Below are positions 12,124 through 24,969 of a stretch of 64,000 bases of DNA, one piece after another. The notes beneath the pieces were generated by a model, which saw nothing but the letters and a program-made list of their open reading frames with translations, was not told the origin of the DNA and ran no database searches. The DNA lies in assembly GCA_039654915.1 (NCBI GenBank), contig CM077593.1:73884501-73948500 (forward strand), in the 5' to 3' direction. Within the stretch, counting starts at the first letter, position 1, and each line of letters starts with the position of its first letter. The stretch is from Aquilaria yunnanensis (taxonomy: Eukaryota > Streptophyta > Magnoliopsida > Malvales > Thymelaeaceae). A program made the translations under genes and the position numbers.

Positions 12124-15100
12124 ATCTCCTACTTGCATTAAAGCCAATCGTCCATGTATCTATTACTAATGGATCTAGAATGATTATCATGCTTTTACTA
12201 TGTGATGGGTTTTGTCAGTGGATCAAAAATGTTGTTGTCTGTCGAGGTCCTGCATATCCTCACATCACCCGTTTCGTTGATCTCCTTAATAAGATGATAT
12301 CGTCAGAGTATGTACTTGGATCACTAGTGAGATCGAGGTTCTTTAGCCTGTATGATTGCTCCGTTGTTGTCACAATAGAGCTTTATTAGGTCAGCAATGC
12401 TTGGAACCACTCCAAGTTCTGTAATGAACTTCTTGATCCAAACTACCTTCTCCGCAACATCAAAGGCGGCAATGTATTCGGATTCTATTGTAAAGCTGGC
12501 TACTGTCTCTTGCTTTAAACTTTTCTAGCCTACAACACCACCGCCAATGCAAAACATATAACCAGATTGTGATCTAAAATCATCCATATCGGATTGGAAG
12601 TTGGCATCAATGTAACCCCTTACAATGAGCTCATCTTCACCTTCATAGACCAAGAATGAATCCTTAGTCCTTCTCAAGTACTTAAGGATATTCTTAACAG
12701 CTATCCAGTGACTCTTACCAGGGTTTAATTGGTACCTTCTCATTATGCTCAAGGCATATGAAACATCAGGACGAGTACATGTAATTATTGAGGCATATGG
12801 AATCTTATTCATGCATTCTCTCTCCTCTGCTGTACTAGGACTTTGAGATCTTAAAAGAGTTATACCATGTGACATGGGTAAGAACCCTTTATTGGAGTCT
12901 TGCATGCTAAACCTCTTTAGTACATTGTCAACGTATGTACTTTAATTTAGGCTGGGCAACTTTCTAGATCTATCTCTATAAATCCTAATACCTAACACAT
13001 AGGCTACTTCACTCAAGTCCTTCATAGAGAAATATTTCCCCGGCTAAATCTTCACAGACTGTAGCTCGGGAATGTCATTCCCGATAAATAGCATGTCATC
13101 TACATATAACACCATGAAGACAATAGCTCTCCCACAAACCTTCTTGCAGACACAAAGTTCATCTTCATTTCTGATGAAACCAAACTCTTTGATTGCTTTA
13201 TCAAAACAAATATTCCATCTTCAAGAAGCTTGCTTCAATCCATAAATGGACCATTGCAACTTGCACACTTTATTGGCATTATCTAGAGTGGCAAAACCCT
13301 TAGTTGTGTCATATACACATCCTCAATCAACTTTCCATTAAGAAAGGTGGTTTTGACATCCATTTGCCATATCTTAAAATCATGGTGTGCAGTAATAGCT
13401 AATAAAATTTGGATAGATTTAAACATGGCAATTGGTGAAAAAGTCTCATCATAGTCAATACCATGAATTTGCTTGAAACTTTTTGCAACCAATCATCCTT
13501 TAAAGGTAAGCACATTACCATCCATGTTAGTTTTCCTCTTGAAAATCCATTTGCACCCTATGGGTTTTACCCCTTCAGGTGGATCATCCAAAGTCCATGC
13601 TTGGTTTTCATATATGGATTTCATCCCGAACTTCATGGCCTCTAGCCACTTCTCAAAATCTGGTCCTAACATAGCTTCTTAGTAGGTTGTAGGCTCATCC
13701 TGATCCATGAGTATCACATAATCAGTGTGAGTCATGAGAAAACCATATCTCTTAGGCTTAGGTCGAAGCTTACTAGACCTACATGGGCTCCGTGTTACAA
13801 AAATAGACCCCTAAACCACAACATTTTATGGTGTCTACTCAGGTTCTATTTCAAGTTCAATGTCCCCTTGTTGTTCTCAAATTTCTTTGAGTTTTACTTT
13901 CCTCCCACTGGTTCTTTAGAGATAAACTCTTGCTCTAGAAAGACACCAGTTCAAGCAACAAACACTTTCTGCTCAGATGGATTATAGAAATAGTAATCCT
14001 TTGTTACTTTGGGATACCCAACAAATAGACATGTATAAGCTTTAGGCCCTAGCTTTTCAAATGATTTTGACTTGTATCTCATGAAATACAAGTCAGAATC
14101 ATTTGAAAAGTTCAAAGATAGCGATATCTACTTAAGTCATCAGTAAAAGTAATGAAGTATTGATAGCCTCCTCTAACATGTGTAGACATAAGCCTATATA
14201 TATAATTATGTATAAGTCCTAATAAGTCATTGGCTCTTTCACTTTTCCTAGTGAATGGAGTTTTGGTCATCTTGCCTAATAAACATGACTGGCATGTCTC
14301 ATATGATTCAAAATCAAATGAGTCTAAGAGTTCATCCCTGTGAAGCTTGGATTTGTGGGTCTCATTTATATGGCCTAAACAACAATGCTAGAAAAAGGTC
14401 AGCTTCAGATTATTCAATCTGAGTTTTTTGGTATTCACATTATAGATTGGATTTTTGAGTTCTAGAACATATAAACCATTGTTAAGTTGAGCACTACCAT
14501 AAAAGATTTCATTCAAATAAATAGAACAACATTTGTCGTTTATTATAAATGAAAAACCTTTCTTGTCCAAGCAAGAAACAGAAATCAAATTTTTTTACTA
14601 ATAGCAAGCACAAAGGAGCAATTGTCTAATTCTAAAACCAATCTGTTAGGCAAAGTGAGAACATAAGTCCCTACGGCTAATGCAACAACTTTTGCTCCAT
14701 TTACCATATGTAGGTCCACTTTATCTCGGGCCAATCTTTTACTCCTACTTAGATCCTGCACATTTGCACAAACATGAGATCCACATCCAGTATGCAATAC
14801 CCAAGATGGGGAAGTAGAAAAGTTAGCCTTTATAACAAAAATCCCTGAAGTGGAAGTCTCATTTCCCTTCTCCTTCTCAATTTCTTCAAGATAGATCTTG
14901 CAATTGCGCTTCCAATGTCCAAGTTTCTTACAATGGAAGCATTCCTTTTCCTTAGCCACACCACCGGATGGTTTCAGTGCACCTGAAGAAGAATTAGCAG
15001 TGTACTTTCCTTTACCTTTATTCTTCTTCTTGTTTGCTTTTCCCTTTTCCTTTTCCTTTCTAAACCATCATAATGGGCTTAGCCGTCTTAAGGTTTTGCT

Positions 15101-15688
15101 CAACAGTTCTCAACATGTTGAATAATTCAGGGAAGGACTTGTCAAGACCATTCATGTTGTAATTTATGATAAACTGACTATCACTTTCCGGCAATCATTG
15201 CAGAACTACATCAACAGCCAACTCTTTCTAAAGAGTGAATCCCAAACTCTCAAGATTCTTAATGTACCAAATCATCTTAAGCACATGAGGACCCACGGGC
15301 TTCCTTCAGATATTTGCAATTGAAACAATGCTTTAGAGGGCTTAAACCTCTCATGCCAACCCTAATCTTGGAAAAGCATTTTGAGATATTCGATCATATC
15401 AAACGCCCTTATGTTCTCATGTTGCTTCTGAAGCTCAGATTCTATGGTAATTAGCATGAGACAGGCAACATCCAAAGCATCATAAGAATTCTTTTTATAA
15501 GCATGCTTTTCAGCTCTTAGAGTATTGGTAGCAGACTTATTCAGAATGGGCTGCTCTAAGACATAAGCCTTTTTCTTTTGCTTGACGACCATCTTCAAAT
15601 TTTGATACCATTTGAGAAAGTTGATCCCGTTTAGCTTTTGCTTCTCAAGGATCGATCGCAATGAAAATGTTGATGTGTTTTGTACCAT
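12124..15688 (-). pseudogene. Copia-2 gag-pol, degenerate
   Basis: Gag starts at 15688 (MVQNTSTFSLRSILEK) and runs with breaks to a zinc knuckle CFHCKKLGHWKRNC near 14945-14904, which keeps all four ligands. A protease-like segment follows (SWVLHTGCGSHVC: the catalytic DTG has become HTG). Then come GAG-pre-integrase and integrase remnants (14590-13700). The RT is broken: KSFKQIHGIDYDETFSPIA at about 13490, and IWQMDVKTTFLNGK near 13370. RNase H is at 12905-12530 (SYALSIMRRYQLNPGKSHW). At least ten stops or frame changes break it, so no protein can be made. Confidence 0.9.
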
Positions 15689-17156
15689 TGTAATCTATAA
15701 CAATAAATATGTAGTATAAGAATCATGTATTATAATTCATTTAATAAGAACATTTATTAAACGATGTGCCCATTATTTTACTCAAAATAATAACCCTCGA
15801 TATTATTTCGGAACACCTCAGCGCTAAAGTATTCTAGTGGGCCAAGATCCATATTTCACCATAGCTTAATTCAGCTTTGGCTTTTCTCTTAAGCCATAGC
15901 TATTTAGGTAGGCAACTCCTTGCCAATTGCATATCATACAACTCTTGGATAGTTCGGTGAACAACACTTGTCCAAGCTCATCTCATGAACTTTAGCCCAA
16001 CTTTATGCCTCTAAGTCCCCAGTCTTATTAGGATGACTTAGTTAAGTCGACTCCAAAGTTAGCAATTTGGATATCACTTTATCCCATCGTGTCTTACCAA
16101 GATGAATATAAGTGCTTTGCTTTGACAAACTCACCTAATGTTGATCAATGTCTTGACAAGTGCCAACATTTGGAAGGCATCACATTTAATGATATAATAT
16201 ATTTTTTTTGGGATTTTCCTTTAACCTCACCAATTATTATCTTTGGTTGTCTTATACATGAATCACATACAAATATAAAACATGCATATCATGTTAACAA
16301 CGAATTAAACGTGACATGGTTATAGCCCAAACTATGCAATATTCTCAAGCTAATAAGAATATCATAAAACCCTAAGAAAAGAAAAGGCCTTCACAAGCTT
16401 CTTATCCTCCTTGCTTGGTTGCCTCCTTGTAGTCACCCCATTGGACACATGATCTTGGATGATCCCAAAAGAGATGAGTAAGGTGAAAAGAGAAGGTACA
16501 AAAAAAGTAGTAAATAAAAGGCATGACACGAAAGCCATGTTTACAAGTACAACCAACCGGGGCTATAACCGTGCACCATGCTTTAACCAACAACAAACAT
16601 AATATGTCGAATCTTATTAAAAAAAATGCTTGCCAATTAACACGGGTTTGTTAACCAGTTTATTAATGTGACACTTCACAAACGGAAATGGTTGTCCCGT
16701 TAGATGATTAGTGGGCAGGGTCAAGGGGAGCCGCCAATGCAAGGGGATTACAAGGGGGCAGCTCCCCCCTCCCCCTAGAGCAAAAAATTATCTTACAATT
16801 ATGTTACCTAAGGTTAATTATTTTGAGCAACTAAGCACTAGAGACCAACCTCGTCCGAGCAACCAAAAATACCCTACCCAGGGTGCTTGAACACATATGG
16901 CCAACGTTTGTTAGGGTTGTAGCAACTATTGCAACAATCCTAATTTAGACAGATATCTTATACGCATCAATCTAGGGTTAATCTCATTAACCTATTTATG
17001 TCATTTCTTCATATATCTCATATATATTACGAGTTTCGGTTCATACATCATGAATCAATCTAATTAATCATGATCGAAAGCATCAGAATATACAATAAAT
17101 CATGTGATTCAACACTCAATCCCGATTTAGGGTCTCACCAGTAGCTCTGATATCGC
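15689..17156 (-). other. Copia-2 leader with primer-binding site and G/C hairpin
   Basis: The untranslated leader lies between the 5' LTR and gag. The primer-binding site is at 17144-17155 and reads CGATATCAGAGC on the minus strand, two bases away from the initiator Met-tRNA type TGGTATCAGAGC. Near 16760-16780 there is a G-run/C-run motif (minus strand GGGGGGAGCTGCCCCC) followed by GGCTCCCCTTGACCC, both conserved in Copia-1. About 1.05 kb present in the Copia-1 leader is absent here, which dates that block as a later insertion in Copia-1. Confidence 0.75.
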
Positions 17157-18575
17157 TATAAAGTTTTGAAAGCCAAACAAATGCAACAGAAATTAACCAA
17201 AACCCACCAAGATCTAAGTAAAACAGAGTAAATCGGGTGTCCGAAATTTTTATACCTAGTCTGCTGGGATTTTTCACCTAGCTGTTTAGTCGAAACACAA
17301 ACTTGAATAGTTGATGTATTCAAGCTCTCTATGGTATCCGCACGAACCACTTGGATCACCATGCCTCCATCATGTTCTGGCAATTGCATTCCTTTTCCAC
17401 TTGCAATGCTAGCTTGTGTCCTCCAAGGAAAGGCAAAAGGAAAGTGCAATTAGAACTTTTCAGAACCCTTCTAATTTCGTTCTTTAAGTGGCTAGGGCTA
17501 GGGCTATGAAAATTCTCACTATATGATGTATATATAGTGAGGCTTAACTTTCGAGCCTAATAGGTTTCATAACCCTAATCGAATTGGGCCTAATTTCAAG
17601 CTTCATAATGGCTTAAGCTCTGGGCCAATTATTAATCCAAAATTATTTTGAAACCAAAACCCAAATAATTTGGCCCATACACTCAAATAATCTAATTGGC
17701 TCTATGTGTGTGACCCATTAGGCTCCCATTACATTAACAATGATCATAAATCACATTTTATGATCATAAACAATGAGCTGTGTCTAGCAACACAACATTG
17801 CTACCTAAGTGACAACATTCACCTCTATGATCATTATTTGTATATGTCATTGTCCCTTTGTCCAAGATATCAAGACCAAGGATGAGACATCGAATGTGTC
17901 ACTTTCATACAGCCCAATCTAGGGTTTCTTAATTATTGAGTAAACTGACTAAAACTGATGACATTAATATCTTATACCATTTCATCCAAGCATCGCCTTG
18001 CATTTCCTTAGACTCACTCAATCAATGGGCCCGAAGATATCACTCTTGTTATATGGAAGGGACAAATCTCATCTTCATCATACAAAAGCCTTTGGATGAT
18101 ATGCAACATATCTAATAACCACCTTCATGTTCACTCAGTTACAAGCAACAAAGGGAAGTATCAAAGTATGTAACTCACTTGTAGGGAACTTTGATGACCT
18201 TGGGTCAAAAGACTACATATACCATGATCACTACGATAATCACTTATGACACTCATATAATGATCCATGTAGCATTCTCATGGTGGGCCGATCCAGTACA
18301 CAAATTCTTCAACTTGTATCCATATGTAGACTACATATCTCATGTTAGTCTTCACACATGCTAGTCATTATGTATTATTATAACCCACTCCATAATAATA
18401 CTAGAATAAGGACATTTAAGAATACTATTATTCTATGGTTATAATTATGTTTGATTATGTCATACAGAAACAAAACAACAAACACAATTACTAGATTTAT
18501 GCCTTAATAAAATATCATGACTCAATGTGCAAAATACAATCATCTCATGATTTTCTTTTGAGCATAACACTAACA
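17157..18575 (-). repeat. 5' LTR of Copia-2
   Basis: The LTR is about 1419 bp. Its outer edge reads TGTTAGTGTTATGCTC on the minus strand at 18575, next to the TSD ATATC. Its inner edge aligns without gaps to the Copia-1 LTR end but with several transitions (TATAAAGTTTTGAAAGCC against TGTTGGGTTTCGGGAGCC). The 3' LTR at 10736-12123 is clearly diverged from it. Confidence 0.88.
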
Positions 18576-18580
18576 ATATC

Positions 18581-19348
18581 ATCAAGCATTTTATTAATTT
18601 CTATCTCAAAATATCTGGTAATAACATTGGGATAATCTTCAATTTTTTTAGCCAGAGTAAGTGCTATTGTTGTCTTGATTTCTAGCCACTAAGCATTATA
18701 TGTAAATGTAATGAATAAATAAAGATGTCAATACCAATGACAAATTGCAATCACATCTTTAAAATTTTATAATATATAACGTGGTCTGCCAGTGAAACCC
18801 AAAGGTAAAATAATTCACTTACCAATAGCTTTCCCATCAATAGCACCTTTTGTAATTGCATCTTGAATTCCCATATATATCTTAACCCCAATTCTTTTTT
18901 GTTACTTCTTATATAAAATAGTCAATTTTCTTCAATGCAAGCATCTACATGCATAAAATTCTTACATAGTAACATTTCTCCTAGCCAAACATGTCTTTGT
19001 TGTAAGTGAAATATATGATATATCAGGTGAGAAGTCATCTTCACCATAAGGGAAAAGTAAAGGATGTTGTAATGCCATAAAAGATTTATGTAAATTACTT
19101 GTTTAAGAAAGTTCTCCTAATTGATGCTGTACAATTATATCCGAAGTCTTATTCTAGCCAAAGTCACCCATTATTAGCTTAGTAATTTTGTTTGAAGAAA
19201 GAGTGTCACAGTTAGAAGATTCATGTGATTTTTTTTCCAGAATTTTCAGTACAAAAGATGTTGCAAATGTAGAATTCATGCGACCGCAAACCATTTGAAA
19301 TGTTTTCATAACTTTATAATAATTGTCCAACATTTTTATCAATCCTTT
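18581..19348 (-). pseudogene. Helitron Rep (Helitron_like_N) domain, pseudogene segment
   Basis: A minus-strand frame shows the motif order of a plant Helitron Rep/helicase N-terminal region. First is GLIKMLDNYYKVMKTFQMV, then KLIMGDFG. Then HKSFMALQHPLLFPYGEDD, IYMGIQDAITKGAIDGKAIG, and IILPLGFTGRPRYI. Last are LFITFTYNA (normally a CNPxW-type motif) and KKIEDYPNVITRYFEIEINK. In-frame stops are frequent, several at Gln or Arg codons. Copia-2 cuts the frame at 18580, just before where the HUH nuclease motif would lie, and CACTA cuts it at 19348. No Helitron ends were found. Confidence 0.85.
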
Positions 19349-19371
19349 CACTACAACACAACTGTCATTCA
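19349..19371 (+). repeat. CACTA left terminal inverted repeat
   Basis: Starts CACTACAACACAACTGTC; it is preceded by the target duplication TTT. A subterminal array of TGTCGGTA-like units follows to about 19560. Confidence 0.9.
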
Positions 19372-20340
19372 TTGACACAAAAATAATGTCGGTAAATATA
19401 AAAATTGTGTCAGTAAAGATGTTCTTGTAATTTACTGACATGCTGTAAAAGTGTCGGTAGAAATCAGGTAGGTATAAGATTTTACCGACACTTTTGGTGA
19501 GTTCTAGTAAAACGAGTAGACATTTACTAACACTCACAATGGGTGTTAATGGAAATTTTATACTAACACAACAACTGTTTGTGAATCATGGGAGGAGCAC
19601 AATCCAACTGCATCTTTAATAACACAAGAATACTGTCAAAAACAACTTATACGGGCCCACATTTTATGTCAGTGTAAAGTTTTTTTTTTTTTTCAATTTT
19701 GTTGATATTGTATCTTTATTCAATCCTAATAAACCTAAAAAATAAATGGAAGAGTTCTACAATAATGAAAAAAAGGTAATTTGATTACTTTAAATAAGAA
19801 TTCACAATTGTCATCAATAAAATAAATTCTAAAACATAAATAGTTTGGTTCATCATCTAGATAGAAGTCATCATTTCCAAATAAAAGAGTACTAGAACAT
19901 ATAATAGTTTTGAACATAATCATGATGATTCATCATTCTTTAACAAAAGAGTTCATGAACTTGATCTTGATCTTCCCTCTATAGTAATAAACAGCTTGTC
20001 AATGAGAACCTATGAAAAAATATAAAAATATTGTAAAACCAACAAAAGGGTATTAATGCTTCATCCTAAATGACAAAAAAAGTATAATAGCTAAGTAATG
20101 CTCCTTTACCACTATTTTCATGACTTGCAGTCGATGATCTTCGATTTTCAAGTGGGGAGCAATTCAAAGCACTACCATCACTAGGTACCTAAAAGCAATT
20201 GAATGAAATGACAAAAAAAAATAGCAACAACACTAACTAACAGTAATTAGTCAGCCAGCAGAAGTAAACAAGTTAAAAGAATTAATAGAAGCTTTTGGAA
20301 AACTAGGATTAGTAGTAGCTGTCAAGAACCTTTCATGAAA

Positions 20341-20546
20341 TGTTGTGGAGTACACATGTGTTTGTGTCTTAGTTGTGCATGGATACTTGCTTACATAGGT
20401 TTATCTGCTTAACTTTAGTTTAGTAGTTAACTTTAGCTATAAGTCAAGGTTCACGTTATCTTCTTGACCAAGTAAGGTCGTATATATGTAACTTTTGTTC
20501 TCATCAAACATCAATGAAATACAGTCAAACAATCTGAATCTTGACA
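20341..20546 (+). repeat. 5' LTR of Copia-3
   Basis: 206 bp, TGTTGTGGAG...CTTGACA, with TATATATG near 20472, followed immediately by the primer-binding site. Confidence 0.92.
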
Positions 20547-20599
20547 TGGTATCAGAGCGTGTTTTGATCCTAAAACTCAAGCTTTGAACATCATCAGAT

Positions 20600-23500
20600 A
20601 TGTCTGATGACAACAGAAAAACCTCTAAGGGCGAAAGGTCTTCCTACCCTCCTCCAAATGATCCAACCTCCCTTTTCTACCTAAATGCTTCAAATAGTCC
20701 AGCGATCTCACTGGCAACATGCTTGCTGAAGGGAGAAAATTCCTACATGGTGTCAAGCAACCATGAATGCCTTGCAAGCTAAAAATAATCAATGGATCGC
20801 TTGAAATGGCCATAGCTGATGATTCCCAGTTTAATTCATTGGAAAAATGCAACTTAATTATAATTTCTTGGCTCTTTAGCTCTCTTTCTCCTGAGCTTCA
20901 TGGCAGTGTAGCCTATACAGATACTACCAGGGAGATGTGGTTTGAATTGTAGGATAGGTTCTCACAAGGCAATGCACCTTGTATACACGAGATTAAGAGA
21001 AGTGTCTCTCTTATGCAATAAGAAGAACTAACAATGGTGGCTTCTTATACCAAGTAAAAGAGCTTTGTGATGAGTTAGCAACATATAACAATTTGCCACT
21101 GTGCACATGTGGAACAGCAAAGCACATGCACGCAGAAAAGGAAAATGAAAAACTACATCAATTCCTGATGAGGTTGAACAAGCAATATAGTGTCATATGC
21201 TCTCAAGTTCTGAACATAAAGCCTCTGCCCATTCTCAACAAGGAGTTTGCTCTTATAGTCAAGGAAGAGAAACAAGAAAGCGTAGTTTTTCACAGAACAC
21301 CTTCATTGGAAAAAGTATCCTTTACAGCCAAAAAATAACAAAATCAAGGTTATAGTAAAGGTGCAGAAAAGGATGTGAAGAGCTTCTGCAAGCATTGTAG
21401 CAAAACTGGACATGAAGCAGACAAGTTCTTCCAGGTCATTGGGTACCCTGAATGGTGGCCAAGGAAGGCTAAAAATCCATGCAACAAAAAGGGACCTAGC
21501 GCACATAATGTTATAACAACAATGGCACTACAAATGGTAAAAGTGATGAGCAAGTAATCATTCAACCCTTCTCCCAAAAATAGATTGAGAAACTATTATC
21601 GTTGATCTCTAGTCCAAAACAAGATCCCATAAGAAAACCTCTTACTGGATTTTAGATAGTGGTGCTTCTGAGCACTTGGTTTGCAAGAAAGAAATCTTAC
21701 TCAATGCAAGGCAAAGCTAAGGCTTTTCAATGATCAAACTACCCGGTGGCACTGGACTATCTGTAGGCTCGTATAAAAATGCCATGTTGTCTTTAACAAT
21801 AGAACTACAAAATACCTTTTTTGTTCCTGAATTTACATGCAATCTTGCATCCATCAACAAGCTCACTCATCAGCTGAATTGCTCAGCCACTTTCTTCCCT
21901 TCATTTTACGTATTGCAGTACCTAACCACAAGGAATCTGATTGGCAAGGGTGAGATGGTTGATGGATTATACTATTTTAATAAGCTCAACATTCCTTTGA
22001 TAGCAGCAACCAAGCCAAATACAAGTCCTGAAGTCCAGCACCAATGTCTTGGACACATTCCTTTAGATAAGCTTGCCTCCATTTCTTTTTTTTCACATTT
22101 GTCCTTTAACAAAGTCAATAAATGCTGTAATACCTGTCATAAGGCAAGGCAAACAAGACTTCCCTTTTTTCTAAGCAATAATATATCTAATTCTTCATTT
22201 GCCTTAGTTCATATGGATGTTTAGGGACCATATAAAATGCTTTCCTTGTCAGGTGCTCATTACTTTCTCACCTTGGATGATGATTACAGCCATTGCACAT
22301 GGATTTATTTGTTAAAAAGAAAGTCAGATATGCACATGTGTTTTAAGTCCTTTTCGACGATTATAGAAAGACAGTACCATAAGCTAATTAAATGAGCTAG
22401 AAGTGACAATGCTCTTGAATTTACTGCTGGGCCCTATCACTTTTCTTTCTTCAAAAAGGAATTTTGCTTCAAACCTTTTGTAGAAAGAAAACATAAACAT
22501 TTACTTGAAGTTTCTAAAGCCCTTTGATTTCATGCCAACTTTCCTATCAAATTTTAGGGTGAATGTGTGCAAACTGCCACCTATCTCATCAATCACACAC
22601 CTTCATCTAAACATTTTGGCAAAAGCCCCTATGAGCTCCTCCACTCTAAAACTGTCATTCTTGATCACCTTTGACTCTTTGGATGCTTATGTTATGTGCA
22701 TCATCAGAGTACAGAAAATTTGAACCTAGATCAAAACCTTGCGTGTTCCTAGGTTACCCACCTAGCCAAAAGGGATAAAATGTTTAGGACTTAGAATTAC
22801 ATAAATTGTATATCTCCAGATATGTTATCTTTATGAAAATGTATTTCCTTTTAGATCACAAAACTAGAACCAGCTCTTTCAAACAAGTCAACAACCACCC
22901 ATCATCCATTCCACAATCTTATTGGACAAACCATAAAACCCTCCTCACTCAAACACCTAAATCGATGCACTTGACATAATAATGTAAGATCATCCTAACA
23001 CCATGACAACACCTCCTCCAATCAGATCTCACATAGAAGATGACCAGCTTCCTATCTTCAAGAGTATGATTTTGAGCTTCCTAAAATGAACAATATATCA
23101 CATAACTCATCTTATGCCAACTCAGTGAACTCTGATAAGTAATACCCTCTCTCCCCATATCTTTCATATGCTCATTTAACTCCTACATACAAATGGTTTG
23201 TTGTAGCCATATCTTTTCGAAGGGAACCCTAAACCTATGGAGAAGCTACACAAGGCTCGAAAATGGGTTCAAGCCATGAAAGATGAGATAGCTACCTGGA
23301 GAAAAACCACACTTGGAAGCTAGAACCCTTACCTGTGGGAAAGAAAGCTACGGGATCAAAATAGGTTTACAAAATAAAGTATCGATCAGATGGCAGCATA
23401 AAAAGATACAAGGCAAGGCTAGAAGCTAAAGGTTACAATCAAATTGAAGGCATAGACCTCACTAAAACATATGCTCTAGTTGCTAAACTCACTACAGTTA

Positions 23501-24755
23501 GATGTCTTCTCTCTGTGTTCACTTTCAAACATTGGAAACTACACCAAATGGACGTGCACAATGCTTTCTTACAAAGTGATTTACATGAAGAAATATATAT
23601 GCAGCCTCTTCCTAGATTCATTGATGCATGAGATCATAAGGTGTGCAAATTACATAAATCCTTATATGGCTTGAAGTAAGCGCCTCACCAGTGGTTCGAA
23701 ACATTTTCAAATCAGTTACTTCACTATGGCTTCATTCAGTCAAAGGCAGATTATTCCCTTTTTACATTGAAACAAGGTCAATCATTCACAACAATTCTTT
23801 TCTATGTGGATGATATGATCATTACTAGTAATAATCATGCAGAAATTCATAAGCTTAAAGCTTATTTGGATAACTTGTTTCACATCAAGGACTTGGGAAT
23901 GTTGAAATACTTTCTTAGAGTTGAGACTGCAAGATCACCAGCTGGCATTTTTCTTTCCCAATGTAAATACATTCTTGACATACTTCAAAAAGCTGGAATG
24001 CTTGGATGCGAACTAGCAAAGATGTCACTTTAACAATAGCATCACATAGCTCTACAAACTAATAAGAAACTTTCTAATCCCAACTCTTATTGTAGGTTAG
24101 TTGGTAAGCTTATCTATCTTACCATCACTCGACTAGATATTACCTATTCCATTAATCTCCTAAGTTAGTTTATGTAAGCTCCCACTACTACACATTGGAA
24201 AGGAGCCTTGCATGTGCTAAAGTATCTCAAGAGAATACCTGGATGGTCTTTTCTTCTCCTCTAAAGTTGTCCGAAAAATTCAAGCCTTATGTGATGCTGA
24301 TTAGGCAAGATGCCCCAACACTTGAAGGTCAACCATAGGTTATGTTGTTTTACTTGGTGACACCCCTATTTCTTGGAAATCTAATAAACAACCTACGGTT
24401 TCTTGCTCCTTTACAGATGTAGAATATCGAGCAATTGCCTATACTATAAGTGAACTTGTGCGTTAAAGACTTTACTTGAAGACTTTACCATTGATCTTGT
24501 AGCTCTAATGTAGTTATATTGTGACAATCAAACAACCCTCCATATCACAGCAAATCCTATGTTTCATGAGAGGATGAAACACATTGACATTGATTGCCAT
24601 TTTGTGAAAGAAAAAAAAAGTCGGACATTATCTCAAAGTCATCACATACCAAGTCATTCTCAGCCTGCTAACTTGTTAACTAAAACTCCCGGAGTTGAGC
24701 GATTTTTCCAATTAGTTAGCAAGCTGAGCATCCAAAGCTTGCATGCATCAACTTA
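20600..24755 (+). pseudogene. Copia-3 gag-pol, degenerate
   Basis: Gag begins MSDDNRKTSKGERSS at 20600 and has the DPTSLFYLNASNSPAISLA opening typical of Retrotran_gag_3 proteins. The zinc knuckle near 21390-21431 reads CKHCSKTGHEADKF: the last Cys ligand is Phe. A protease motif ILDSGASEHLVC lies near 21650. The GAG-pre-integrase HQCLGHIPLDKL is near 22040, and the integrase (FLTLDDDYSHCTWIY) is near 22270 but truncated. RT includes FYVDDMIITSNNHAE (23797-23840), with both catalytic Asp kept. RNase H ends near 24755. Stops and frameshifts occur throughout. The lineage within Copia was not determined. Confidence 0.88.
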
Positions 24756-24763
24756 AGGGGGAG

Positions 24764-24969
24764 TGTTGTGGAGTATGCATATGTTTGTGTCCAAGTTGTG
24801 CATGGATACTCACTTACATAGGTTTATCTGCTTAGCTTAAGTTTAGTAGTTAACTCTAACTATAAGTCTAGGTTCAAATTATCTTCTTGACCAAGTAAGG
24901 TTGTATATATGTAACTCTTGTTCTGATCAAACATCAACGAAATACAATCAAACAATCTGAATCTTGATA
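24764..24969 (+). repeat. 3' LTR of Copia-3
   Basis: 206 bp, TGTTGTGGAG...CTTGATA; the final CA has become TA. Directly preceded by the polypurine tract. Confidence 0.92.

Larger units (their letters stand above)
10736..18575 (-). mobile_element. Copia-2: full-length decayed Ty1/copia element, Angela-like
   Basis: The element is complete, with two LTRs of about 1.4 kb, a primer-binding site, gag-pol remnants and a polypurine tract. It is flanked by the exact 5-bp target duplication ATATC (10731-10735 and 18576-18580). It is the same family as Copia-1 at the right end of the window: the Gag starts are nearly identical (MVQNTSTFSLRSILEK versus MAQNTSTLSLRSILEK) and the leader is shared. Long LTRs plus this Gag type suggest the Angela lineage; this is inference. 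Many stops, frameshifts and diverged LTRs make it clearly older than Copia-1. It is inserted in the Helitron Rep pseudogene. Confidence 0.92.
20341..24969 (+). mobile_element. Copia-3: short-LTR Ty1/copia element, decayed
   Basis: The element is bounded by two 206-bp LTRs with an initiator Met-tRNA-type primer-binding site (TGGTATCAGAGC, 20547-20558) and a polypurine tract (AAGGGGGAG, 24755-24763). The flanks TGAAA (20336-20340) and GAAAA (24970-24974) share GAAA, so the target duplication is imperfect. By eye the LTRs differ at about 20 of 206 positions, far more than those of Copia-1. It lies in an intron of the CACTA second gene. Confidence 0.92.

Noticed and set aside
18581..18900. Exon-like pieces first read as a host enzyme gene
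   Set aside because: Motif order (LLFPYGEDD, IQDAI, IILPLGFTGRPRYI, LFITFTYN) identifies them as Helitron Rep.
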